In this document: positions 7,087-16,253 of the stretch, one piece after another
How the letters are laid out: each line of letters opens with the position of its first letter
Position numbering within the stretch: the stretch's first letter is position 1
Assembly: GCA_965204665.1 (NCBI GenBank)
Contig: OZ242002.1
Location: forward strand, 1,054,001 to 1,118,000
Length of the DNA: 64,000 nt
DNA from: Nemesobacter sp965204665
Lineage (GTDB): Bacteria > Desulfobacterota_D > UBA1144 > Nemesobacterales > Nemesobacteraceae
Reading direction: 5' to 3'
Made by a program: the position numbers and the translations under genes
Notes under the pieces: model-generated
Seen by the model: only the letters and a program-made list of their open reading frames with translations
What the model was told of the DNA's origin: nothing
Databases searched by the model: none

Positions 7087-9720
7087 ATGAGGAAAAAGGA
7101 ACTGATCGAGGCGACTACGGAGCGGGATCTTCTTGAATTCTTCGCCGATTCGTATGAACACATACGCAGGAGGCACGGAGCGAGAAGAAAGAACAAGGCG
7201 CTTATGGGGTATGAGCTTGCCCGCCGGAGAACGGGGGTCGTGGATGATCTCATAAGCCGGACGCTTGATATGTACGGCTATTCGGACCTCTCCGGCGTAG
7301 CGGTGGTCGCGCTCGGAGGTTACGGAAGAAGCGAGCTTTCTCCCTGCTCGGACATAGACCTTCTTTTCCTGCACCGAAAGGATTCAAAGCAGATTGCGGA
7401 AGACATAACCCGGAAACTGACCTATCTGCTCTGGGACACGAAAATGGATGTGGGCAACTGCACGCGCAGCGTGGAGGAATGCCTGGAACTCTCGACGGAC
7501 CGCGCGGACACGACGATCCTCAGTTCTCTTCTCGACGCGAGATTCGTCTGCGGGGATGAGGATGTTTACCGCAGACTCGATCGTGAGATGTATGATGAAC
7601 TGCTTCCCTCGATGGCAAGCGATTTCATAAAGAGAAAGAAGGAAGAGGCGGACAGAAGAGGAGAGAGATACGGAAAAACTCTTTACATTCTCGAACCCAA
7701 CGTAAAGGAGGGACGCGGCGGTCTGCGGGAGTTTCAGACGGCGATGTGGATAGCGCAGGTCAATTACAAGGTCAGAAAGTTCGATGACCTGCTGCAGGGA
7801 GGCTTTATAACGGAAAAAGAATATTCAACCGCGCGCAAGTGCGTCAACTTCATTCTCATGGTGCGGGCGCAGCTTCATTATCAGGCCGGAAAGAGAGAGG
7901 ACAACCTGACGTTCCAGCATCAGAAGCGCGCGGCCGAGTTTTTCGGATACAGGGACGGAAGGACCCGCGCCGTGGAAAAATTCATGAGAATCTATTATCT
8001 GCGTGCGGCGATGATGGTTCAGCAGTCCCGCAGGATAACGGAAAAGTGCATAAGGATTCAATCCCGGAGATCCGTCGGCAGGAAGACCACGCGCCTTGAT
8101 TACGGTTTCACCATGCTGGGAAAATATCTTTCCGTCACGAGCAGAAATGTTTTCAGCGAGGATTTCCGCAACTTCATGCGCGCCTTCGAGTATGCGGACC
8201 GTTACTCTCTCGAGTTCAGCGAATACCTAGATGTGCTTATGACGGAGAATATTTTCCGGGTGGACGAGAAGGTGAGAAACGACCCCGTCTTCAACAGCAT
8301 GTTCCTCCGGCTTCTGCGTTCCGCGAATAATGTGTCGAAGATTCTGCTCAAGATGAACGAAATACGGCTTCTGGGACGGATGATACCGGAGTTCGGGAAA
8401 ATAGTGTGCATGGTGCAGTTCAACTCCTATCACGTCTACACGGTCGACATACATTCCATCTTCATGGTGAGGGAAATTGAAAAGCTTCTGAATTACGAGT
8501 ACGAAGACAGGTTCCCGCTGCTTACCAAAATAGGAGAAAGCATCGTGAGGCGCCACATTCTTTTCCTCGCATGCCTTTTCCACGATATGGGGAAAGGCCG
8601 GGGAGGAAGCCACGCGCAGAAGGGAGCGGCGATGATTCCCGGAATAGCGGAGAGGCTCGGACTTGCGGATTCGGAAAAAGAACAACTTGAATTCCTCGTG
8701 CGCCACCATCTCGCCATGGTCGAGTTTTCCCAGAAAAGGGATCTGAGCGATTCGGTGGTGATAGGACGTCTCGCCAAGGCCGTGCCCGATGAGGAAACGC
8801 TTTCGCTTCTCTACCTGCTTACCGTCGCCGACATAAGGTCGGTCGGTCCCGATGTCTGGAAAGACTGGACGGGAACTCTCCTGCAGGAGCTCTACGTGAG
8901 GACGCTCCGCCATATGGCGGGGTCCACGTACAGACGGAAAAGCCCGCAGGAATGGATGGAGAAAATGACGGAGGATATCGCAGCGGATGCGCGGGGAGAG
9001 ATTCCGGCGATAAAAGTGAGGAAAATACTGAAGCATATGCCCGTCTCCTACTTCAGCCGGTTTTCAAGGAAAACCGTTCTGCGCCACGTGAAATTCCTGA
9101 ACTCCGTTGAAGGGCGGTACGGTACGGAAGTGATACGGTACCAGGAACATGACGAATTTACCGTCTGCACTCCCAGCAGAGAGGGAATATTTTCAGTGTT
9201 CTGCGGTGTTCTGAGCGCGAACGGACTGAATATTCTGGGCGCTCGGATAATCACCACTCTCGATAAAAAGGCTCTCGACATATTTTATGTGGATAAAGTC
9301 GACCGCCTGACTGACGACGAGCACGCCAGGGTATGGGACAAGGTGCGCAGAGACCTCGAAAGCGTGCTGGGAGGGGATGTCGATGTGGACGAACTTGTCG
9401 AGAAGAGAAAGAGAAATTACGCTTCCTGTGTGAAGGAGGTCCCCCAGTATCCGCCTGAAATCGTTTTTGACAACGACTCTTCCGAAAACGCGACGATAAT
9501 AGAAGTCTACGCCAACGACAGGGAGGGTCTTCTTTACGGCATCACGAAAACTATTTACGGTCTGGGTCTTTCGATTGAATACGCGAAAATTTCCACCAGA
9601 GCGGATCAGGCGGCCGATACGTTCTACGTGCGTGACGCCGGGGGAGGCAAGGTGACGGAGTCGGAAGAACTGGAGAGGATAGAAAGCTCCCTTATGGAAG
9701 CGGTGACCGGCGAACAGTGA
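7087..9720 (+). CDS. glnD: Bifunctional [protein-PII] uridylyltransferase / uridylyl-removing enzyme GlnD
   Basis: This is the sensor of cellular glutamine: it uridylylates PII when glutamine is low and removes UMP when it is high. The 877-residue protein has the full order. A nucleotidyltransferase domain carries GGYGRSELSPCSDIDLLFL (about 77-95). The GlnD PII-UTase helical domain follows, then an HD domain (HILFLACLFHDMGKG, about residue 490), and two C-terminal ACT domains (beginning near FTVCTPSREGIFSVF and TIIEVYANDREGLLYG) that bind glutamine. The start is ATG at 7087 after GAAAGG. No glnB or glnK is encoded in the window. It is followed by nadB after 15 bases, so an operon with the NAD genes is likely. 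Confidence 0.97.
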   Translation: MRKKELIEATTERDLLEFFADSYEHIRRRHGARRKNKALMGYELARRRTGVVDDLISRTLDMYGYSDLSGVAVVALGGYGRSELSPCSDIDLLFLHRKDSKQIAEDITRKLTYLLWDTKMDVGNCTRSVEECLELSTDRADTTILSSLLDARFVCGDEDVYRRLDREMYDELLPSMASDFIKRKKEEADRRGERYGKTLYILEPNVKEGRGGLREFQTAMWIAQVNYKVRKFDDLLQGGFITEKEYSTARKCVNFILMVRAQLHYQAGKREDNLTFQHQKRAAEFFGYRDGRTRAVEKFMRIYYLRAAMMVQQSRRITEKCIRIQSRRSVGRKTTRLDYGFTMLGKYLSVTSRNVFSEDFRNFMRAFEYADRYSLEFSEYLDVLMTENIFRVDEKVRNDPVFNSMFLRLLRSANNVSKILLKMNEIRLLGRMIPEFGKIVCMVQFNSYHVYTVDIHSIFMVREIEKLLNYEYEDRFPLLTKIGESIVRRHILFLACLFHDMGKGRGGSHAQKGAAMIPGIAERLGLADSEKEQLEFLVRHHLAMVEFSQKRDLSDSVVIGRLAKAVPDEETLSLLYLLTVADIRSVGPDVWKDWTGTLLQELYVRTLRHMAGSTYRRKSPQEWMEKMTEDIAADARGEIPAIKVRKILKHMPVSYFSRFSRKTVLRHVKFLNSVEGRYGTEVIRYQEHDEFTVCTPSREGIFSVFCGVLSANGLNILGARIITTLDKKALDIFYVDKVDRLTDDEHARVWDKVRRDLESVLGGDVDVDELVEKRKRNYASCVKEVPQYPPEIVFDNDSSENATIIEVYANDREGLLYGITKTIYGLGLSIEYAKISTRADQAADTFYVRDAGGGKVTESEELERIESSLMEAVTGEQ

Positions 9721-9735
9721 GGATGGTGAAGTTTC

Positions 9736-11331
9736 GTGAACGGGAAGATAACGGACATCAGGTGTGATTTTCTCGTTGTCGGCGGCGGCCTCGCGGGACT
9801 TTACGCCGCTGTGTGCGCATCCCGTTTCGGCAGTTGCGTGGTGGTCACCAAGCAGAGCCTCGTTCAGAGCAATTCATACTGGGCGCAGGGGGGAATCGCC
9901 GCGGCGTTCGATCCCGAGGATTCCCCCGTTTTTCACAAAGAGGACACCGTCGCCGCGGGACGGGGACTCTGCGACCAGCGCGCTGTTTCGGTCCTGGTCG
10001 AGGAAGGAAGGGACAGGGTTGCGGACCTCATCAATCTGGGAATGGAGTTCGATTCGGACGAGAGCGGACTTCTGCTCGGACTCGAGGGAGGTCATTCCAA
10101 ACGAAGAGTTCTGCATGCGGGCGGAGATTCCACCGGAAAACGGATGATAGATTTTCTGATTTCCTATGTGCAGAGAAGCGAGTTGATCACGGTGATGGAA
10201 CTTGTCACCGTAACCGACATGATCTCCGACGGCGCGAAGTGCCGCGGGGTATGGGGTTACGACGCGAACAACGGGAGTTACGTGAGAGTAAGTTGTCCGT
10301 CGACTATACTCGCCACGGGAGGCGCAAGCGCTCTCTACGGCAGGACGACGAATCCCGAGGGGGCGTCGGGGGAAGGGGTGGCGCTTGCGTGGAGAGCCGG
10401 CGCGGAAATCTCCGATATGGAATTCGTACAGTTCCACCCGACGGTCTTCAGCGGTTCCGGAGGGAAAGCCTTTCTGCTCACCGAAGCGCTTCGGGGAGAG
10501 GGCGCTTTTCTGCTTAACGCGCGGGGGGAGAGATTCATGGGGCGCTACAGTCCTCTTCTTGAACTTGCGCCGAGGGATGTGGTCTCGGAGGCCATCCACA
10601 GGGAGATGGTCTCCTGCGGGAATAACTGCGTATACCTCTCGCTTTCCCACCTCGATCATGAATTCGTCAACAGAAGGTTCTCTACGATAGCCGGTTTCTG
10701 CAGAAACTCGGGGTTCGACCTCGCCAGGGACCGCATACCGGTGGCCCCGGCCGCGCACTATACCATAGGGGGAGTCAGGACCGGACTCATGGGAGAAACC
10801 AATATAGACGGATTTTACGCCTGCGGTGAAGTTTCAAACACGGGTGTTCACGGCGCCAACCGTCTTGCGAGCAACTCGCTTCTTGAATGCATGGTGTTTG
10901 CCAAAAGATGCGTGGACGGAGCCCTTCAGGCGTCCGGAGACGCGGACGGCGCAGGGAACTTTACGGGCTTTACCGCGGACGGCCCGGGGCGGGATGATGC
11001 GGATTTCCTCCTTTCCGCAAGACGTGAAATAGCGGAGGGGATGAGCGCGTATCTGGGTATAGTCAGGGAAGAGAGCGGAATAAGGAAACTTCTTCGGCTG
11101 CTTGATAGGATCTCTTCCGAGTCCGGCGGACTCGGCGGCTGGTCCGACTTCAGACTCGGAGCCATGATGGATGTCTGCCGCCTTATGGGGCTGGCGGCGC
11201 TTGAGAGAAAGGAGACCCGCGGCGCTCACATAAGGTCCGACTATACGCGTGAAGACGCCGGATATGAAAAGCATCTGGTCTTCAAAAAGGAAATATCAGG
11301 GGGTGGAAGTGGAAACGTCCGTTCCGGATGA
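9736..11331 (+). CDS. nadB: L-aspartate oxidase NadB
   Basis: This FAD enzyme oxidises L-aspartate to iminoaspartate, the first step of de novo NAD synthesis. The 531-residue protein shows the FAD dinucleotide-binding motif VVGGGLAGLYAAV, the SYWAQGGIAA segment, LGLEGGHSKRRVLHAGGDSTG, the HPT substrate motif (MEFVQFHPT), and the GGV.T ... GEVSNTGVHGANRLASNSL C-terminal FAD motif. The HPT and RLASNSL blocks separate it from succinate dehydrogenase. The start is GTG at 9736. Its end overlaps nadC, and nadA follows, so the quinolinate route is complete here. Confidence 0.97.
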   Translation: MNGKITDIRCDFLVVGGGLAGLYAAVCASRFGSCVVVTKQSLVQSNSYWAQGGIAAAFDPEDSPVFHKEDTVAAGRGLCDQRAVSVLVEEGRDRVADLINLGMEFDSDESGLLLGLEGGHSKRRVLHAGGDSTGKRMIDFLISYVQRSELITVMELVTVTDMISDGAKCRGVWGYDANNGSYVRVSCPSTILATGGASALYGRTTNPEGASGEGVALAWRAGAEISDMEFVQFHPTVFSGSGGKAFLLTEALRGEGAFLLNARGERFMGRYSPLLELAPRDVVSEAIHREMVSCGNNCVYLSLSHLDHEFVNRRFSTIAGFCRNSGFDLARDRIPVAPAAHYTIGGVRTGLMGETNIDGFYACGEVSNTGVHGANRLASNSLLECMVFAKRCVDGALQASGDADGAGNFTGFTADGPGRDDADFLLSARREIAEGMSAYLGIVREESGIRKLLRLLDRISSESGGLGGWSDFRLGAMMDVCRLMGLAALERKETRGAHIRSDYTREDAGYEKHLVFKKEISGGGSGNVRSG

Positions 11332-12151
11332 AACAATAGATCTTCTGCAGAAGGAACTGCGCCGGGATATAGGAAGCGGGGACATAACGACCGACAGCAT
11401 TTTTGATGAAAATGCCGTTATGACGGGAACGCTCACGGCCAGACAGCCGGGAGTGATTTCGGGACTCGCGGCGGCGGAAGCGGTTTTCAGGATGCTCGAC
11501 GCCGATTGTCTGTGGCGGCGGAAGGTCGGCGACGGAGATGTTGTTTCCTCGGGAGACGAGATCGCTTCCGTCAGGGGAAACAGCAGAGCTCTTGCGTCCG
11601 CCGAGAGAACGGCGCTCAACATACTGCAGAAAATGAGCGGAATATCTACGCTCACCTCTCTTTTCGTTTCCGGGACTGAAGGGTTTCCCGCAAAGATAAC
11701 GGATACGAGAAAAACCCTTCCCGGACTCAGATGGGCGAGCAAGTATGCGGTTTCTGTGGGAGGAGGAAAAAATCACCGCGTCGGGCTGTATGACGCCGTG
11801 CTCGTAAAGGATAATCATATAAAGGCCGCCGGGGGGATGGAGGCCGCGATAAGACTGATAAGGCGCAACGCGGGGAAAGATGTTCGGATGGAGGTTGAAA
11901 CGAAGACGATGGAGCAGGTGACGGAAGCTCTTCTCTGCGGCGTTGATACGATAATGCTTGATAATATGGACATACCGATGATCGAAGAAGCGGTGCGTTT
12001 TATAGACGGACGCGCTCTTGTCGAGGCGTCCGGAGGAGTGAGTCTCGACACTGTGAGGAAGATTGCGGAGACGGGGGTTGATTTCATATCCGTCGGCGCC
12101 CTGACCCACTCCGCTCCGTCTTTAGATATAGCCTTTGATGTGTTAGAATAA
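11303..12151 (+). CDS. nadC: Nicotinate-nucleotide diphosphorylase (carboxylating) NadC
   Basis: NadC converts quinolinate and PRPP to nicotinate mononucleotide. Visible signatures are LRRDIGSGDITTDSI near the N-terminus, RTALNILQKMSGISTLT, the TRKTLPGLRWASKYAVSVGGGKNHR active-site region, DAVLVKDNHI, VEVETKT, DTIMLDNM and VEASGGVSLD. The frame is open back to an ATG at 11249, but GTG codons at 11303 and 11309 give the length usual for the family (about 280 residues). The gene overlaps the end of nadB by about 29 bases, which supports coupled translation. It ends 39 bases before nadA. Confidence 0.96.
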   Translation: MEVETSVPDETIDLLQKELRRDIGSGDITTDSIFDENAVMTGTLTARQPGVISGLAAAEAVFRMLDADCLWRRKVGDGDVVSSGDEIASVRGNSRALASAERTALNILQKMSGISTLTSLFVSGTEGFPAKITDTRKTLPGLRWASKYAVSVGGGKNHRVGLYDAVLVKDNHIKAAGGMEAAIRLIRRNAGKDVRMEVETKTMEQVTEALLCGVDTIMLDNMDIPMIEEAVRFIDGRALVEASGGVSLDTVRKIAETGVDFISVGALTHSAPSLDIAFDVLE

Positions 12152-12190
12152 AAGACGGAATGAGGAGGGGGAGGGAGTCCGTCTGCCGCA

Positions 12191-13144
12191 ATGTCTGACC
12201 TTCGTGACATCAAAGAAGAAATAGCAAGACTCAGAGAGGAGAAAAACGCCGTAATTCTGGCTCACAACTACCAGATACCGGAAATTCAGGATCTTGCCGA
12301 TTACACGGGAGACTCGCTGGGCCTCTCCCAGAAGGCTTCGGAAACGGACGCGCAAATAATTATATTCTGCGGAGTCCACTTCATGGCCGAAACGGCCTCG
12401 ATCATCTCTCCTGAAAAAAAAGTGCTTATTCCCGACCCCGAGGCGGGGTGCTCGCTTGCTGAAACCATAACCGTCGAACAGCTCCGGAAGTGGAAATCCG
12501 AAAACCCGGAGGCCGTCGTGGTTTCCTACGTGAATACGTCGGCGGCGGTGAAGTCGGAAACCGATTACTGCGTCACCTCCTCGAACGCCGTGAAGATCGT
12601 GGAATCCATTCCCAGAGACAAGGAGATACTTTTTCTTCCTGATATGTTCCTGGGATCTTTCGTCGCCAAGACCACGGGAAGAAAAATCTATATCTGGCCG
12701 GGGGAATGCCATGTGCATGCGGGGATAAGAACATCGGACATAAAGGATATGAAGCGGGCCCACCCCGATGCGGAAATGATAGTTCACCCCGAATGCGGGT
12801 GCACGACGTCATTTCTTCATGCCGCCGCCGGGGATGCGGAGCTTGCAGAGGACATAAAGTTTTTCTCGACCGGTAAGATGATCGACTATACGCGAAATTC
12901 CGATACCCGAAGATTCGTAGTGGCTACGGAGACCGGAATTCTGCACACGTTGAGGAAGGAGAGTCCGGAAAAAGAGTTTTATCCGGCGAGGGAAGACGCC
13001 GTCTGCGAGTACATGAAGATGATAACGGTCGACAAAGTTCTCAATTCTCTGAGAGAAGAAGTGTATGAAGTCAGAGTTCCTCCCGATATCGCGCGCAAGG
13101 CGAAAAAATCCATAGACAGGATGCTCTACATATCGGCTCAGTAA
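12191..13144 (+). CDS. nadA: Quinolinate synthase NadA
   Basis: NadA condenses iminoaspartate (from NadB) with dihydroxyacetone phosphate on a 4Fe-4S cluster. The 317-residue protein shows LAHNYQIPEIQDLADYTGDS at the N-terminus and candidate cluster cysteines in FCGVHFMAET, HPECGC and DAVCEYMKM, as well as TGMLH-like ATETGILH. The gene closes the nadB-nadC-nadA run downstream of glnD. Its 3' end overlaps that of the convergent ggt gene by 7 bases. Confidence 0.97.
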   Translation: MSDLRDIKEEIARLREEKNAVILAHNYQIPEIQDLADYTGDSLGLSQKASETDAQIIIFCGVHFMAETASIISPEKKVLIPDPEAGCSLAETITVEQLRKWKSENPEAVVVSYVNTSAAVKSETDYCVTSSNAVKIVESIPRDKEILFLPDMFLGSFVAKTTGRKIYIWPGECHVHAGIRTSDIKDMKRAHPDAEMIVHPECGCTTSFLHAAAGDAELAEDIKFFSTGKMIDYTRNSDTRRFVVATETGILHTLRKESPEKEFYPAREDAVCEYMKMITVDKVLNSLREEVYEVRVPPDIARKAKKSIDRMLYISAQ

Positions 13145-14877
13145 CCCGCTGCCGCGCCGGGTCCCTTTCTCCTGTCGGACGCTGCATGGAAAAGTCCTCC
13201 CCGCCGCACGATGCTCTGCGTGTTTCCTATATATCCGGTTCTCCGCACCCGGTGGCCTTTTCCACGAAGCGTCGTCTCGACTTCCCCCGCCGCATCGTTT
13301 TCCATGTAGAGGGTGTCGGGCAGCCACTGGTGGTGTATCCTGGGGGCGGATGTCGCCTCATGTACGTTCATTCCGTGGTCGATCACATTCAGCAGCAGTT
13401 GGAGCACGGTGGTGATTATCCTGCTTCCTCCCGGGCTTCCGGTGGCGAGAAAGAATTTTCCGTCCTTCAGCACTATCGCGGGAGTCATGGAGCTCAGCAT
13501 TCTTTTCCCGGGCATTATTGAATTCTTTCCGCCGCCCGTGAGACCGTAGGCGTTCCGCGCTCCGGGTTTTGCGGAGAAGTCGTCCATTTCGTTGTTGAGC
13601 AGAATTCCCGTTCCGGGTACCGAGAGGCCGGAGCCGTAGGAGAAATTGAGAGTATATGTGTTGGAAACCACGTTTCCGAATTTGTCGGCGACGGTGAAGT
13701 GAGTGGTTTCCGTTCCCGTTTCCGCAACCGGGTCGCCGGGTCTTATCTCCTCGCTCGGAACGGCTGCATCGGGACGGATGCGTTCCGACAGTTTCCGCGC
13801 GTACTTCTCCGAGGTCAGCCACCGTGCCGGAATCTCGGAGAAGTCGGGGTCGCCAAGATGTTCCGATCTGTCGGCATAAGCTAATTTCATCGTTTCCGCG
13901 AGAAGATGGATATATTCCGGGGAGTTGTGTCCGTACTCCGAAAGAGGGTGGTTTTCAAGGATTTCGAGCATCTGGACCAGATGCAGTCCGCCTGAACTCG
14001 GCGGCGGCATCGAGTAGATCCTATACCCTCTGTAGTCTCCCGTTACCGGCTTTCTTATTACTGCTCTGTAGGATGCGAGATCCTCCGCGCTCAGGAGACC
14101 TCCCGCGCGTTTCATGTAATCCGTGATCTTTTCGGCTATCTCTCCACGGTAAAACGCATCCGTTCCGCCCTCCCTTATCTTCTTCAGACTCCAAGCGAGG
14201 TTCTTCTGTTTCAGAACCCGACCTTCCGCCGGAGGGTTCCCGTCGTCCGTGAAGAAAACATTCATGCTTTCTTCCGACCTCCGCATTCTTTGTTTCGCGG
14301 CAAGAAGCGAGCGGTGAAGTTCGGGCGTGACCGTGAATCCGTTTTCCGCCAGTTCCATGGCCGGAAGGAGCGCTTCTTCAAGCGATACGGTTCCGTATTT
14401 TTCAAGGGCGAGGGCGAGGCCCGCAACTGTGCCCGGCACCCCCGCCGACTGGATGCTTTCACGCGCCCGCTTGATATCGACTTCTCCTCTTTCATCCAGA
14501 AACATGTTCTCCGAAGCCGCCAGGGGCGCCTTCTCTCTGTAATCTACGGCTACCGTCTCTCCGCTCTCCGCCATATGAATGAGCATGAAGCCTCCGCCCC
14601 CGAGATTCCCGGCGCGCGGCAGGGTGACAGCAAGCGCGAATCCCATAGTTACGGCCGCGTCGACGGCGTTCCCGCCCCGCATCAGCATGCGGGTTCCCGC
14701 AAGAGCAGCGTGTTTTTCGGCGGACACCGCGGCGCCGTTTTGAAACGGACCGTTTTTTACGGGAGATTCGCGGACGAAAGAAGGTGATGCGCAGGATGCC
14801 GCGGACACGAGCGCGCAGAAAATCAGACACAGAGCGGAGGCGGAAAAACGTGGTCTGCGTGCGGGGAGAATATTCAA
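13138..14877 (-). CDS. ggt: Gamma-glutamyltransferase (exported, Ntn hydrolase)
   Basis: The enzyme cleaves and transfers gamma-glutamyl groups, mainly from glutathione, in the periplasm. The precursor self-cleaves before a threonine; the site here is TETTHFTVADKFGNVVS. Other signatures are GGNAVDAAVTMGFAL, GAGNLGGGGFM-like RAGNLGGGGFMLIH, PGTVAGL, PPSSGG and TGSPGGSRI. An N-terminal hydrophobic segment (SALCLIFCALVSAASCAS) is a signal peptide, with a cysteine that may be a lipobox. The frame opens at 14928, but I favour TTG at 14877, which overlaps the stop of the upstream sigma-factor gene and places the signal peptide at the N-terminus. A sigma factor beside ggt is uncommon. Confidence 0.93.
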   Translation of the reverse strand: MNILPARRPRFSASALCLIFCALVSAASCASPSFVRESPVKNGPFQNGAAVSAEKHAALAGTRMLMRGGNAVDAAVTMGFALAVTLPRAGNLGGGGFMLIHMAESGETVAVDYREKAPLAASENMFLDERGEVDIKRARESIQSAGVPGTVAGLALALEKYGTVSLEEALLPAMELAENGFTVTPELHRSLLAAKQRMRRSEESMNVFFTDDGNPPAEGRVLKQKNLAWSLKKIREGGTDAFYRGEIAEKITDYMKRAGGLLSAEDLASYRAVIRKPVTGDYRGYRIYSMPPPSSGGLHLVQMLEILENHPLSEYGHNSPEYIHLLAETMKLAYADRSEHLGDPDFSEIPARWLTSEKYARKLSERIRPDAAVPSEEIRPGDPVAETGTETTHFTVADKFGNVVSNTYTLNFSYGSGLSVPGTGILLNNEMDDFSAKPGARNAYGLTGGGKNSIMPGKRMLSSMTPAIVLKDGKFFLATGSPGGSRIITTVLQLLLNVIDHGMNVHEATSAPRIHHQWLPDTLYMENDAAGEVETTLRGKGHRVRRTGYIGNTQSIVRRGGLFHAASDRRKGPGAAAGY

Positions 14878-16172
14878 AAGGAGATTCCGTATTTGTAGCG
14901 CCCGGACATGTTCATTCTGTCTTTGCATATCTCTATTTTTCTTGAATAGAACGCCTTTTCGAAAGTTTCTTCGGTGAGACCGACCGCACGGTCGAAATTG
15001 GATATGGCGTCCTGATATCTGTGAAGTTCGAAATTGAGATTCCCCAAGGTTGAATAAAGAAGATTATGCGAGGACAGTCTCTCCACCCCGCGTATTTCCT
15101 TTATGGCTTCAATTCCCTGCTCGGGGCCGCGGGTTTCTGCGATGGCGATTGCCCTCTGCAGTTCCACAAGCGGGCAGTGACGACATGCCAGATAGCTGTC
15201 GTAAAGAGAGATCATTCTTTCCCAGTTGGTGTCTCCGTATCTTTTTGCAAGGGCGTGCACGGCGGAAACGCCGGCTTTCAGATGCATTTCGGTGATCTCT
15301 CCGGCGCCTTCCGCGGAGAGGGACAGGTGCTCGAAACCCCTTCTGATCATATCTCCGTCCCACAGTTCTCTGTTCTGCCTCTTTATTCCGAGAGGTTTCC
15401 CGTTCGAGTCCCGCATGGTCTTCAGTCTCGACGCGTTCAGAAGCATGAATGCAAGTAGAGCGTGAACGCCGGGTTTTTTCGTACCGGGAAAATCAAGAAG
15501 GGTCTCGGCGAGTCTTATCGCGGAAAAACAGAGAGAGTCGACCGGCGGTGCTCCCCTCCGGACGCCGTTTTGCCCGAGGTTGAAAATCTCGGAGATATTT
15601 TTCATGACCTTGACCGCGTCCGTACTGATCTTTTCCCCGGCGCTCATTCTGTCCGTAAGTTCTTTTTTTTCCGCGGAAAGCTTCTGCTCGAGGCCGGTTT
15701 CATTTTTTCCGAAAATCCGCGCAAGCTCCGAGCAGGAAAACCCGCAGAGTATGTTGAGTATCAGATGCTTCTGAAGAGAACTTTCTCTCCGGGATTCCGA
15801 GATGGTGAAAAGCATGTCGACCTGGCTTTTCGCCACTTTCCGGTCTTCCGGAAAATCAAGATGAAACTCCGAGATGTCGATCCCGCCCTCTGCATTTTTT
15901 TCCTCGGACATGTGGCGTACCTTCCTGCAGAAAAGCTTGTTCGAACTCTCCGTTATATCGGTCCATACGGCTCCTCGGGGGTCTTGAGGAACTCCTTGCT
16001 TAGCCCATTTTTCTCTCATTTTTTCAAAGGAGTTCCGGCAGACGCTCTGTACGTGTTCAAGACTGCTGCAGCCGAAGACTCCGACAAGAGTGCACACTAT
16101 GGCCCCGTAGTCATTTATAAGCTGCTTCGATATCTGCTTGTTTACTTCAGGTCTGTTGTATTTTATTCCCAA
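14874..16172 (-). CDS. ECF42-type sigma factor with C-terminal TPR-like extension
   Basis: The 432-residue protein matches the layout of ECF42 sigma factors (DUF6596 family). A diverged region 2 is followed by a region 4 helix-turn-helix (LILNILCGFSCSELARIFG, about residues 138-156), then the long C-terminal domain with HALLAFMLLNASRLKTMRD and ELWDGDMI. The domain ends in TPR-like helices (YSTLGNLNFELHRYQDAISNF). ECF42 genes usually sit beside a DGPF/YCII protein; none is present, and instead ggt follows with overlapping start and stop. Region 2 is weak, so promoter-binding activity is uncertain. Confidence 0.8.
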   Translation of the reverse strand: MGIKYNRPEVNKQISKQLINDYGAIVCTLVGVFGCSSLEHVQSVCRNSFEKMREKWAKQGVPQDPRGAVWTDITESSNKLFCRKVRHMSEEKNAEGGIDISEFHLDFPEDRKVAKSQVDMLFTISESRRESSLQKHLILNILCGFSCSELARIFGKNETGLEQKLSAEKKELTDRMSAGEKISTDAVKVMKNISEIFNLGQNGVRRGAPPVDSLCFSAIRLAETLLDFPGTKKPGVHALLAFMLLNASRLKTMRDSNGKPLGIKRQNRELWDGDMIRRGFEHLSLSAEGAGEITEMHLKAGVSAVHALAKRYGDTNWERMISLYDSYLACRHCPLVELQRAIAIAETRGPEQGIEAIKEIRGVERLSSHNLLYSTLGNLNFELHRYQDAISNFDRAVGLTEETFEKAFYSRKIEICKDRMNMSGRYKYGISF

Positions 16173-16253
16173 TTTATGTCCTCGGCGATGTTCGGGTGAA
16201 AAAAATTCAACCGGAAATTATACACGGAAAAATATGCGGGAATCTGCGTCTTT

